Positions 1 to 6,688 are shown, counted from the first letter of the stretch. The stretch is DNA of 7,572 nucleotides from an uncultured Pseudomonadota bacterium (GCA_938004375.1 CALKWH010000276.1:1-7572), one strand, 5' to 3'. A program made the numbers and translations. Notes: a model not told the origin generated them from the sequence alone.

Positions 1-1501
1 TCCCGGGGGTAACCGGCGGGTTGGGGGCCTGTGGCGGCTTCGCCGACTGTGTGACCATCTGGGGGGCGAGCTGGCAGCCGACAAATTGGTCGGGGCGCCG
101 GTTGCAGACGTGGTCTAGCGCGCGGCCCGCGCGGGGAAAGTCCCTCAGCCGGATGGCGGCGCGACCATGGGCGTAATGAAAAATAATCAAGGGGTTGTCG
201 GGGGTCGCCGTGCGCGCGACCTTTTCGAACAGATCGGCGGCCTTTCCCGAGTCCCCGCCCTTCTGGAAGAACAGGGCTTTGGCGAAGTTGTAATAAGGAT
301 TCTGAGGCTCCCGCAGGCCGGCTTTTTCGATGGCGAGATTGGCGCCTGGCTCCTCGAGGAGGAGCTGGGCGATGCCCAGGGCGGCCAATTGTAGGGTGGA
401 CTCCTCGGTCTGCCGGCCGGCCGCGGTCACCGCTTCGCGGGCTTTCTGTTTCACCTGGTCCAGGATCGGCCGGGCGCGTGCGACCTTGTCGGTGTCGGCC
501 AGTTCGGCGGGCAGCTTGGCGATGAAGATCTCGAGATCCTCGTTGAGCACGTAGGCCCAAAGCGCGAGGGAGAGCGCCTGCAGCTCACTGCAGGCTTTCT
601 CGTTGCACCCGTTGAGCACCGAGGCGGCCGCGTTGTAGCCCGCCGCGGTCCCGACGTCCATCTGTTTGCGGGCCTCGGCCAGCTTCTGTTCCACCGGGCT
701 CGGGGGCGCCGGGTCTGGGGGCAGCTGGCCCTGGCTCTTGCCCGGGAACGGGGAGGGCAGCACGCCCATCGCGAACAGGCCGCCCATGCCCGCGCCGGCG
801 ATCAGCACGAACAGGCCCACCACCCAGGGCCAGCGCGCGCGGCGGGACACCGGTTCGAAGTCTCCCTCGGTGGGCACCTCCCGGGTGACCACGGGTTCCC
901 GCTCCAGATTCTCCCTGCGGGACCGGCCTGCGGTCGGCTCCGCGTCATGGCCGCGCTCCCGGTCCAGCTCCCGAAAGGACTTTCGCCCGAGCTCCGGCTC
1001 GCGATCGTCGGTCTGGCGGCGGACGACCTCCCGGACCGGGGCGCTGGAGATTTGAGACGGCTCCCGATGCTGGGGCCGGGTCGGCTCCTGCACCGCGCCC
1101 ATCGGGGCCGTGGCGCGACGGACGGCAGGCTTGGTGGCCGAGGAGCGGGGCTTCACCCGGGCGAAGACCTCCTTGAGCTCGGGGACCATGCTCAGTTCGG
1201 CCCAGTTCTCGTCGTTGGTGCCGATCTCGTCGTGGGGTCCCACCGTCCCGTCGAGGATCCACTCGTGCAGCGTCTCGAGCTCGGTGAAGCGCAGGATGGA
1301 GCCCTTGCGCCGACGAATCATGAACTCCTTGGCGGGTTCGGCATCGTCCTCGCTCTCGTCGGAGGGCGAACCTTCGTCATCGTAGGGACTTACAAAAAAT
1401 ATGTTTTGACAGGTCTCGCATTTGACCCGGATCCCGTCGGGAGGAATCTGTGAGTCATTGAGAAAATATTCAGAACCACACTGGTCGCAGCGGATATCCA
1501 T
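1..1501 (-). CDS. Membrane protein with N-terminal zinc finger, GYF-like module, one TM helix and TPR-like C-terminus (3' partial)
   Basis: The frame starts at ATG 1501-1499 and stays open for 500 codons to the left edge, so the C-terminus is missing. Residues 3-37 form a finger with C5-x2-C8 and C28-x2-C31, the MJ0042/zinc_ribbon type often found at the N-terminus of myxobacterial proteins. Residues about 59-112 (IRRRKGSILRF, then LHEWILDGTV and the ENWAEL region) resemble the GYF_2/DUF4339-like module that follows this finger in related proteins. A charged, disordered linker (about 113-220) leads to one hydrophobic helix at about 222-246, starting WPWVVGLFVLIAG. A short Pro-rich stretch follows, then an alpha-helical region. 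From about residue 400, A/Y/F/L spacing with FAKALFFQKGG and HYAHGRAAIRL suggests TPR-like repeats, probably periplasmic, with several Cys (NGCNEKAC, and a pair near the edge). The start is supported by a purine-rich GAAGAAGAGAG upstream and by the finger beginning at residue 3. It lies 30 bp after tatA. The N-terminal part should be cytoplasmic. Substrate and role are unknown. Confidence 0.88.
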   Translation of the reverse strand, partial: MDIRCDQCGSEYFLNDSQIPPDGIRVKCETCQNIFFVSPYDDEGSPSDESEDDAEPAKEFMIRRRKGSILRFTELETLHEWILDGTVGPHDEIGTNDENWAELSMVPELKEVFARVKPRSSATKPAVRRATAPMGAVQEPTRPQHREPSQISSAPVREVVRRQTDDREPELGRKSFRELDRERGHDAEPTAGRSRRENLEREPVVTREVPTEGDFEPVSRRARWPWVVGLFVLIAGAGMGGLFAMGVLPSPFPGKSQGQLPPDPAPPSPVEQKLAEARKQMDVGTAAGYNAAASVLNGCNEKACSELQALSLALWAYVLNEDLEIFIAKLPAELADTDKVARARPILDQVKQKAREAVTAAGRQTEESTLQLAALGIAQLLLEEPGANLAIEKAGLREPQNPYYNFAKALFFQKGGDSGKAADLFEKVARTATPDNPLIIFHYAHGRAAIRLRDFPRAGRALDHVCNRRPDQFVGCQLAPQMVTQSAKPPQAPNPPVTPG

Positions 1502-1531
1502 GCGAGCGCTCTCTTCTTCGGGGCGGAAGGA

Positions 1532-1735
1532 TCAGGCTTCGCCGGACTTGTCGGTCGGCGGATTCTTCTTGTTCTCCGGAGTCTCGCCGCCCTCGGGCTT
1601 CTGACCTTCGTTCATCGCGGACTTGAAGTTCCGGATGCTGCGGCCCAGGGCGTCGCCGAGTTGGGGGAGCTTGGAAGCGCCGAACACCACGATGATGATG
1701 ATGAGAATGATGATGAGCTCTGTGGGTCCGATCAT
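1532..1735 (-). CDS. tatA: Sec-independent protein translocase subunit TatA/TatE
   Basis: This is a 67-residue protein of TatA/E type, the pore-forming component of the twin-arginine pathway that exports folded proteins across the inner membrane. The order is typical: a very short N-terminus (MIGPTE) with a polar Glu6 at the start of the helix, a hydrophobic TM segment (residues 7-17, almost all Ile/Val), the invariant hinge F18-G19, the KLP motif (22-24), an amphipathic helix (LGDALGRSIRNFKSAMNE), and a charged, disordered tail rich in Glu, Pro and Lys. The length is at the short end of the family. The start codon lies 4 bp past the TAA of the upstream lipoprotein gene, and its AGG ribosome-binding element lies inside the end of that gene, so the two are probably translationally coupled. 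TatB tends to be longer, so TatA/E is the better call. No tatB or tatC is visible here, so the core translocase must be encoded elsewhere. Confidence 0.95.
   Translation of the reverse strand: MIGPTELIIILIIIIVVFGASKLPQLGDALGRSIRNFKSAMNEGQKPEGGETPENKKNPPTDKSGEA
1691..1714 (-). repeat. ATC-codon run in the tatA transmembrane segment
   Basis: Read on the minus strand, this is ATC ATC ATT CTC followed by four ATC codons, coding for residues 8-15 of TatA (seven Ile and one Leu). It is a small trinucleotide repeat inside an essential helix. Slippage would add or remove single Ile residues without shifting the frame. It may simply reflect a low-complexity helix in an organism that prefers ATC for Ile. 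Confidence 0.7.
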
Positions 1736-1739
1736 GTTC

Positions 1740-3455
1740 TTACCTGTGGGACGGCTTCAGTACGGCGAAGACGCAAGCCGAAGGCGCGAACAAGGCCCCT
1801 GGCAGGCCCGCCGTGAAATCGTCCAGGGTACTTTGGATCATCTGTTCCGTGTTTGCAAGCAGCAAAAGATCTTCCGACCAGGCGAGCGCGTACTGAAGAT
1901 CACGCGCATGGGCCTGGAAGGACCAGCGGCCGCCGTCGCGGTGTCCCTCCAGGAGCAGGTGCTCACCGGGCAGGGCGGGGGTTGGCCGCCAGGCCGGCGG
2001 GACGAAGAGCAGGAGGCTGTCTGCGTCGGCGAGCAGCGCGCGCACGGGAAAGCCCCCCAGCGCGTCGGTCCCGCAGGGGACCGCGGCGCCGGCGTCGGCG
2101 TCCCACAGGATCGGCCCCTGGTACTCCGGCGTATCGCTCGGGGCCGTGTGCAATAGCGCCGGACCGTGGGGATTCGGGGCGCCCGGGAGGACCCATCCCA
2201 GGGGCGGACGGGAGGTCTCCATGGCGAAGGGTGTCCAATCCTCGAGCAGGCGCGGCCCCGTCTCTTCCCAGCGCAGCCAGCGGGCGGTGACGGTGAAGGT
2301 CCCGCCCGCGGCAGACGGGAGGCCCGTAGCACAGGAGGCCAACGCGATGCGTCCGAGGCCGGGGGGCTCGGCCAGGACCAGGTCCACCGGCACGGCTTCG
2401 GGATCGGCCGCGCCCAGCAGGTCCGCACACCCGAGCCCGGTGAGCGCGAGGGCGCTCGAGAGAATCTGGAGTTCGGGTCCCACCGGGGCCGGCTCCCCGG
2501 CCAGCCAGGACGCCAGGTGATCCCGCGGCAGCACGGCGAGCGTGTCGGCGGTGTGGACCAGCCTGGGCGGAAGGACGAACTCCGGCAGCCCGGTGACGGC
2601 CACCGCCGGCCCCAGGCCGTCCTCCTTCAGTTCGCCCGCCACCATGCGGAAACGGCCCGTTTGGGCGTCGCGCCGTGACCATACGAGGCGGGCGGGCGCC
2701 GCAGCACCAGCTGGCAGGAAGCCGACGGAGTCGATCCCGCCGGTGTCCTCGAAGCGCGCGAGGACCGAGCGCCCGAAGGCGTCGAGCACCGCCAGCCGGC
2801 GCGCGACGGGTCCGGTCGCGTGCAAGGGGCGGCCGCGCTCCGAGAGCGCCGGGGCTCCCGCCACCAGGTGACGTCCGTCAGGGGAGAAGACCAGCTCCAG
2901 GTCGGGGCCGTCGGTGAGTCCGGTGGGGATCCGGCCGAAGGTACGGGGGACGGCTCCATGGGCCGCGCCGACGAAGCGCAGCGTAACGAGGCCGTCGGCA
3001 TCGATGGTGGCCAGGTGGTGCTCGAGGATCACCTCGAAGTGTCCGGAGAAGGCGTGGAGCACGTGTCGCCCCTGGATCTGGACCCGCAGACGGCTCCCGG
3101 CGGGCACCGGGAGCTCGGGGATAGCGAAGGACACCTCGGCCCCCGCCGTCACCGGGTGCTCCTGCACCCGCAGCGGCTCCTGGGGCGTCTCCGCCAGGGA
3201 GAACGACACCACGGCGACCGTCTCGGGCGTGTGCTCGAGGAGCCGCGCGGTGAGCCTCTCCCCGATCACGGTGACGCAGTCGCCGGGATCGAGCTCCCGG
3301 GACAGGCGCAAGTTGCGCTCGGCGCAGTGGACGGCGGGGCCGTCCTCGAGGCGGTCCTCGACGAGCGCGGTGCAGGCGTAGCAGAGCAGGCATGAGCCGA
3401 GCAGGATGGACAGGCGGATGAAGGAAGAGGTGGCAGGCGAGGGCGCCGGTGGCAT
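1740..3455 (-). CDS. Putative lipoprotein with Ig-like and beta-propeller-like regions, function unknown
   Basis: I do not recognise the family. I chose the ATG at 3455-3453 because it overlaps the phosphatase stop (TGATG) and is followed at once by an export signal: SSFIRL, a hydrophobic core LSILLGSCLL, then Cys28 in CYAC (alternatively Cys22 in LGSC) as the lipidation site. A start at 3611 would add 52 Arg-rich residues that only read through the phosphatase gene. The product is 571 residues. Residues about 44-145 look all-beta and Ig/TIG-like, with C44 and C60 able to pair. From about 150 onward the pattern suggests a beta-propeller: LELVFSPDGRHLV at about 186-198 is a PD40/WD40-like signature, and later strands (RLAVLDAFGRSVLARFED, then segments ending LAWSEDLLLLAN) are compatible with it. 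Several more Cys occur in the C-terminal half. No catalytic motif is visible. It probably sits on the outer or inner membrane facing the periplasm. It lies between the phosphatase and tatA in one tight cluster. Confidence 0.85.
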   Translation of the reverse strand: MPPAPSPATSSFIRLSILLGSCLLCYACTALVEDRLEDGPAVHCAERNLRLSRELDPGDCVTVIGERLTARLLEHTPETVAVVSFSLAETPQEPLRVQEHPVTAGAEVSFAIPELPVPAGSRLRVQIQGRHVLHAFSGHFEVILEHHLATIDADGLVTLRFVGAAHGAVPRTFGRIPTGLTDGPDLELVFSPDGRHLVAGAPALSERGRPLHATGPVARRLAVLDAFGRSVLARFEDTGGIDSVGFLPAGAAAPARLVWSRRDAQTGRFRMVAGELKEDGLGPAVAVTGLPEFVLPPRLVHTADTLAVLPRDHLASWLAGEPAPVGPELQILSSALALTGLGCADLLGAADPEAVPVDLVLAEPPGLGRIALASCATGLPSAAGGTFTVTARWLRWEETGPRLLEDWTPFAMETSRPPLGWVLPGAPNPHGPALLHTAPSDTPEYQGPILWDADAGAAVPCGTDALGGFPVRALLADADSLLLFVPPAWRPTPALPGEHLLLEGHRDGGRWSFQAHARDLQYALAWSEDLLLLANTEQMIQSTLDDFTAGLPGALFAPSACVFAVLKPSHR

Positions 3456-4213
3456 CACAGCACTTCGAGGCAGATGACCGTGATGTTGTCCTTGCCGCCG
3501 CGGGAGTTTGCCAGCTCGATGAAACGACCGGATGCAGAGGGGAGGTCGTCTGACAGGATTTCGGCGATCTCGTCGGACTCGCGGAAGTACCCGTGCAGAC
3601 CGTCGGAGCATAGGAGGTAGCGATCGCCGGCCTGCACCGTGATGTGCGTCGTGTCCACCTCGACGTAGTCCATTTGGCCCACGGCCCGCGTGATCACATT
3701 GCGGTTCTTGCGGCTGGTGGCTGCCTCATCGGGCGTGATGATGCCCTTCTTCAGTTGATAATTGAGCAGCGTGTGATCCTCGGTGAGCTGCGCGATCTCC
3801 CCCTCGCGAAGGCGGTAGATGCGGCTGTCACCGACCTGGCCCAGGAACAGGGTGCTCTCGAGGATCATGGCGACGCTCATGGTCGTCGCCATGTTCTTGC
3901 CCGGGGAGAGTTGTTGAGATAGCCCGAAGACCACGTAGCAACTGTTCTGGATGCCGCTCTCGAGGATGCGGCGCACCTCGTAGGTCAGTTTCTCGGAGGG
4001 CTGCTCGCGAAAGCGCTGGAACAGGGCGTCGTGCCTCATGATCCAGCACTGCAGGTTCTCGACGGCCTCCTTGGAGGCGACCTCGCCGCGGGCCTGACCG
4101 CCCACTCCGTCGGCCACGATGTAGAGTCCCAACACGTCGTCGGCGAAGAACGAATCTTCGTTGTGTTTGCGTTTTCGCCCGACGTCGGAGGCGCAGTAGG
4201 AAAGTAACAGCAT
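3455..4213 (-). CDS. PP2C-family (PPM) Ser/Thr protein phosphatase
   Basis: This soluble 252-residue enzyme is a metal-dependent phosphatase of the bacterial Stp/PrpC type, which removes phosphate from Ser/Thr residues and usually reverses a partner kinase. All main motifs are present: SDVGRKRKHNED (9-20, with phosphate-binding Arg13), VADGVGG (33-39, metal ligands Asp35 and Gly36), the NMATTMSVAMI strand, GDSRIYRL (from Gly128, with Asp129), LTEDHTLL, the RNVITRAVG segment, SDGL (metal ligand Asp204) and GGKDNIT (metal ligand Asp242). The length equals a bare PP2C domain, with no TM helix and no added sensor. The start is supported by the early SDVG motif and an SD-like GGAAGAG just upstream with short spacing. 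Its stop overlaps the lipoprotein start by one base, which suggests coupled translation. The protein kinase gene lies 115 bp upstream on the same strand, so that kinase is the likely functional partner (inference). Confidence 0.97.
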   Translation of the reverse strand: MLLLSYCASDVGRKRKHNEDSFFADDVLGLYIVADGVGGQARGEVASKEAVENLQCWIMRHDALFQRFREQPSEKLTYEVRRILESGIQNSCYVVFGLSQQLSPGKNMATTMSVAMILESTLFLGQVGDSRIYRLREGEIAQLTEDHTLLNYQLKKGIITPDEAATSRKNRNVITRAVGQMDYVEVDTTHITVQAGDRYLLCSDGLHGYFRESDEIAEILSDDLPSASGRFIELANSRGGKDNITVICLEVL

Positions 4214-4328
4214 CGCTCTTCCGGGGAAGGTAAAAGGCCCTCCGGGGCCAGTAGTCTAGTCTAAGAACCGCTCGAAGTCACCCGATTTCTGTCAACGAAC
4301 GTATTTTTTCCTGTCATGTGGAGCTGGA
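4214..4328 (-). promoter_or_regulatory. Intergenic region between kinase and phosphatase with a possible promoter and repeats
   Basis: These 115 bp contain no gene. Read on the minus strand, a perfect TTGACA (+ strand 4290-4295) could be a -35 box for the phosphatase cluster, but I see no convincing -10 at 16-18 bp; the best later candidate, TAGACT, is too far away. TGACAG occurs twice (+ strand 4289-4294 and 4311-4316), 22 bp apart and so on one face of the helix, with an A-run between them. A pentamer repeat TAGTC-TAGTC-TA lies at 4252-4263. An inverted repeat (4218-4229, CTTC/GAAG) overlaps the phosphatase ribosome-binding site. The region is AT-richer than the genes around it. A second promoter or an attenuation site here would uncouple phosphatase from kinase levels. 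Confidence 0.35.
4232..4249 (-). terminator. Short GC hairpin plus TTTT, possible weak terminator or attenuator
   Basis: On the minus strand, GGCCC-CGGA-GGGCC is followed directly by TTTT. The stem is 5 GC pairs with a 4-base loop, and the T-run has only four bases. It lies 79 bp past the kinase stop and just before the phosphatase ribosome-binding site. It is weak for an intrinsic terminator, so partial termination, attenuation or chance are all possible. Confidence 0.3.
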
Positions 4329-6554
4329 TCAGCGGTCCCGTTCGTCGTCCTCGGCGATGATGGAACCCGGCTTGACCGAGGGATTGGTGGGGCCGCCCCA
4401 GGAAGGATCGTTCGGCACGGAGACCTCACCCACGTAGCTCTTTCCGGAAGAACTGTCATGGGTGATGGTCAGTTCGATCAGGAAGTCGCCGGTCTCCTCG
4501 CGGGGCGGCGTCGGTGCCAGATCGGACTGGGACACGGACGTGCCGGGGTTGGTGTCGCGCCCGGGCAGGGGCGGTGGTGACTTGGGGATGAAGGGGTCCA
4601 GGTCTATGGTGGCCGAGGAGCCCTCTTCGCGGGGCTGGCTACGGAAGGCATCGAGCTCTGAGATGGACGGGGGATCCCCGAGGGGCGGCTCATCGTCACC
4701 GCCGCCCAGGACGATCTCACCTTGGGTGAAGGCGTTGGCGGGGTTCCCCGTCGTGATGAGCTCGGGCTCCTCGAGGTCGTCCAGGCTGAGCATGTCCGGC
4801 TCTTCGTCTGCACCGCCTTCGAAGGGCAGCGGGGTGTCGAGCTCGGAGAGGTTCTCCTGGACCGGCGACAGGGCGTCGTTCGGTGACTCGGTCTCGCCGG
4901 TGACGGCGCCGGTCTCGCCGGTTACGGCGCCGGTCTCGCCGGTTACGGCGCCGGTCTCGCCGGTTACGGCGCCGGTCTCGCCGGTGTGCTCGTCGGGCTC
5001 CACCGGGCCGGTGAGCTCGAGCTCGCCGGAAACGGCGCCCACGGGGTTGCCGACCGTGGCCGGTGTCGGGACGGGGCTCGGGCTCGGGCTCAGGGGAAGG
5101 CCCAGGGGGACAATGTTGGCCTCGTCGAAGAGGGGATCGTCGTCGGACAGGCTCATGATGAAGTCCTCGTCCGGGGTCGGTTCGGCCGATTTTTCGACTA
5201 TCTCGGGCTCGGAGCTCTCGATGATCGGGATGGCGGGGGAGTCAGGGTGGAGCGTGGGACCCAGCGAGAACTCGTCGGTCTCTCCGGTGTGGGAGCTCAT
5301 GGGGACGGCCGTGGGGGTCATCTGCCCGGCCTCGAAGAGATCCCGCGTGTTGAACTGGTCCGTCTCGCGCTGGGGTCCCTCGGGTTCCCCCTCGAGCAGG
5401 CCGTCGGGGACCTCGAACACCTGGGTGGTCTCGCGCATGAGCCAGGCCGGCGCCTCGTCCGGACCCGCCTGGGGCGCGGGCTGCGCGAGCATGTAGAGCG
5501 GGATGATCGCGTCCTCCTCGCTGTCGGCGAGGAGGTTCACGCCGACGTCCTGGGAGGCCGCTGACGCCGCTTCGGGCGTGAAGACGTATTGCCCGACGGC
5601 CGCCTGCTCGTTCTGATGCTCGCTGCGGAAGCTCTCCTCCATCCAGGTGGCGAGCGCCGCGGGCGTGTAGGTGGGCGCGAAGTTGTTCAGGAACTGTTTC
5701 AGCGCCTGGGAGAACTCGGCCGCGGACTGGTACCGAGAGAGGCGGTCCTTGGAGAGCGCCTTGTGCACGATGCTCTGGAGCATGGGCGGGGCCGCCGGGT
5801 TGGCCTGGCGTAGGGGCGTGAAACGCCCGTCCTTGATCTTCTTGAGCATCTCCACCTCGTTCGGGGCCACGAACGGAGGCGTGTTGGTGAGCATCTCGTA
5901 CAGGACCGAGCCCACGCTGTAGATGTCGGTGCGAAGGTCGAGCTTCCAGCCCATGGCCTGCTCGGGGCTCATGTACTTGACCTTCCCGCGGACCACGCCG
6001 ATGCGCGTCTGGATCGACGAGACGTTGGTCTTGGCGATGCCGAAGTCGCAGATCTTCACCTCGCCGTTGTAGGAGATGAGGATGTTCGACGGGGACATGT
6101 CCCGGTGGATCAACTGCAGCGGCTTGCCGTTGCCGTCCTTGAGGATGTGGGCCGTATGCAGGCCGGCGAGAGTGCAGATGGCCACGTACACCGCGTCGGC
6201 GATGGGGATCGGGGTCTCGTTCTGGCGGGCCCGCTCGAGGATGGTCTTGAGATCCTTGCCGTCGACGAGCTCCATGACAATGAAATAGTCGTCCTGCACC
6301 TGACAGAACTCGTACACCCGGACCACGCAGGGATGATGGATCATGGTCGCGATGCGCGCCTCGTGGACGAGCATGTTGATGAGCTCCTCGTTCGAGGCGA
6401 GGTTGGACAGCACGCGCTTGATGACGACCACGTATTCGTTGCCCTCGGTGTCGAAGGTCTTGGCGCGATAAATTTCCGCCATGCCGCCGTACGCGAGAAG
6501 ATCCATCAGATAGTATCTTCCCAGGCGTTCGGTCTTGCGGGGTTCGTGATTCAT
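4329..6554 (-). CDS. Ser/Thr protein kinase with long acidic repeat-bearing C-terminal tail
   Basis: This 741-residue protein has a Hanks-type kinase domain at about residues 11-292. The glycine loop is LAYGGMAEIYRAK (20-32), the ATP-binding Lys is K46 in VVIKRV, the helix-C Glu is E65, the catalytic loop is HRDMSPSN (150-157, D152 and N157), the metal-binding motif is DFG (170-172), the activation segment ends YMSPEQ (194-199), and D210 follows. Ser154 replaces the usual catalytic-loop Lys, and Lys191 the usual Thr before YMSPEQ. Both variants occur often in myxobacterial kinases, so activity is still expected. A TYTPAALATWMEESF segment (295-309) is the adjunct often found after such domains. 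Residues about 310-741 are acidic, rich in Pro/Ser/Thr and probably disordered, with no TM helix or PASTA repeat; they hold TGETGAV repeats (about 523-555) and several ET-x-(x)-F motifs. The end (about 687-718) is more hydrophobic and could be a small fold. The protein is probably cytosolic. GGAA lies 8 bp before the chosen ATG. The downstream PP2C gene is its likely antagonist. Confidence 0.96.
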   Translation of the reverse strand: MNHEPRKTERLGRYYLMDLLAYGGMAEIYRAKTFDTEGNEYVVVIKRVLSNLASNEELINMLVHEARIATMIHHPCVVRVYEFCQVQDDYFIVMELVDGKDLKTILERARQNETPIPIADAVYVAICTLAGLHTAHILKDGNGKPLQLIHRDMSPSNILISYNGEVKICDFGIAKTNVSSIQTRIGVVRGKVKYMSPEQAMGWKLDLRTDIYSVGSVLYEMLTNTPPFVAPNEVEMLKKIKDGRFTPLRQANPAAPPMLQSIVHKALSKDRLSRYQSAAEFSQALKQFLNNFAPTYTPAALATWMEESFRSEHQNEQAAVGQYVFTPEAASAASQDVGVNLLADSEEDAIIPLYMLAQPAPQAGPDEAPAWLMRETTQVFEVPDGLLEGEPEGPQRETDQFNTRDLFEAGQMTPTAVPMSSHTGETDEFSLGPTLHPDSPAIPIIESSEPEIVEKSAEPTPDEDFIMSLSDDDPLFDEANIVPLGLPLSPSPSPVPTPATVGNPVGAVSGELELTGPVEPDEHTGETGAVTGETGAVTGETGAVTGETGAVTGETESPNDALSPVQENLSELDTPLPFEGGADEEPDMLSLDDLEEPELITTGNPANAFTQGEIVLGGGDDEPPLGDPPSISELDAFRSQPREEGSSATIDLDPFIPKSPPPLPGRDTNPGTSVSQSDLAPTPPREETGDFLIELTITHDSSSGKSYVGEVSVPNDPSWGGPTNPSVKPGSIIAEDDERDR
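4891..4986 (-). repeat. 21-bp tandem repeat in the kinase tail (about 4.5 copies)
   Basis: Four full 21-bp units start at 4891, 4912, 4933 and 4954, followed by a partial unit to 4986. The last three full units are identical; the first differs by one base (TGACGG instead of TTACGG). The period is seven codons and encodes TGETGAV repeated in the kinase tail. Identity at synonymous positions suggests recent slippage-type expansion. Copy number can change without breaking the frame. Confidence 0.95.
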
Positions 6555-6688
6555 CAGTTGGTTCCGGCGTGCTCGGGCGCCGTACGGAGACGGTTGCGGG
6601 ATAATTTCAGCTTTGACAGTCCTACCGAATTTGTTAAGCTGTCCGCCGAAAGATTCGACGTCCCGTCGGGCGCTGCACAGGTTCTATC
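6555..6688. promoter_or_regulatory. Divergent intergenic region between kinase and TonB-C-domain gene
   Basis: These 134 bp separate two divergent genes and must hold the start signals for both. The plus-strand promoter is listed separately. For the kinase (minus strand) I see a TTAACA (complement of 6632-6637) as a possible -35 but no clear -10. An inverted repeat CGACG-TCC-CGTCG lies at 6656-6668, in the predicted leader of the plus-strand gene, and could be a small hairpin or an operator. No small ORF is supported here. Confidence 0.45.
6613..6640 (+). promoter_or_regulatory. Putative housekeeping-type promoter of the TonB-C-domain gene
   Basis: A perfect -35 box TTGACA (6613-6618) is followed after 16 bp by TAAGCT (6635-6640), a partial -10 match with the important first T, second A and last T. 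The ATG lies 48 bp further on. The surrounding bases are AT-richer than the coding DNA. The -10 is weak, so the transcription start is uncertain. Confidence 0.4.

Noticed and set aside
947..1453. Plus-strand frame of 168 residues (and the minus-frame one at 945-1262)
   Set aside because: Both are shadows of the zinc-finger membrane protein gene, whose frame has clear Cys motifs and a TM helix.
1838..2682. Overlapping minus- and plus-strand frames within the lipoprotein gene
   Set aside because: High GC content leaves all frames open; these products are Arg/Pro-rich with no domain or start signal.
3456..3611. 52-residue N-terminal extension of the lipoprotein
   Set aside because: It lies wholly inside the phosphatase gene, is Arg-rich shadow sequence, and would bury the lipoprotein signal peptide that follows the ATG at 3455.
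4891..4986. CRISPR-like array
   Set aside because: The 21-bp units are directly adjacent with no spacers, and they are in frame within the kinase gene.
4462..5496. Plus-strand frame of 344 residues opposite the kinase tail, with SPVTAPV repeats
   Set aside because: It is antisense to the repeat-bearing kinase tail; its repeats mirror the 21-bp array, it has low-complexity Ser/Gly/Pro composition and no ribosome-binding site that I can support.
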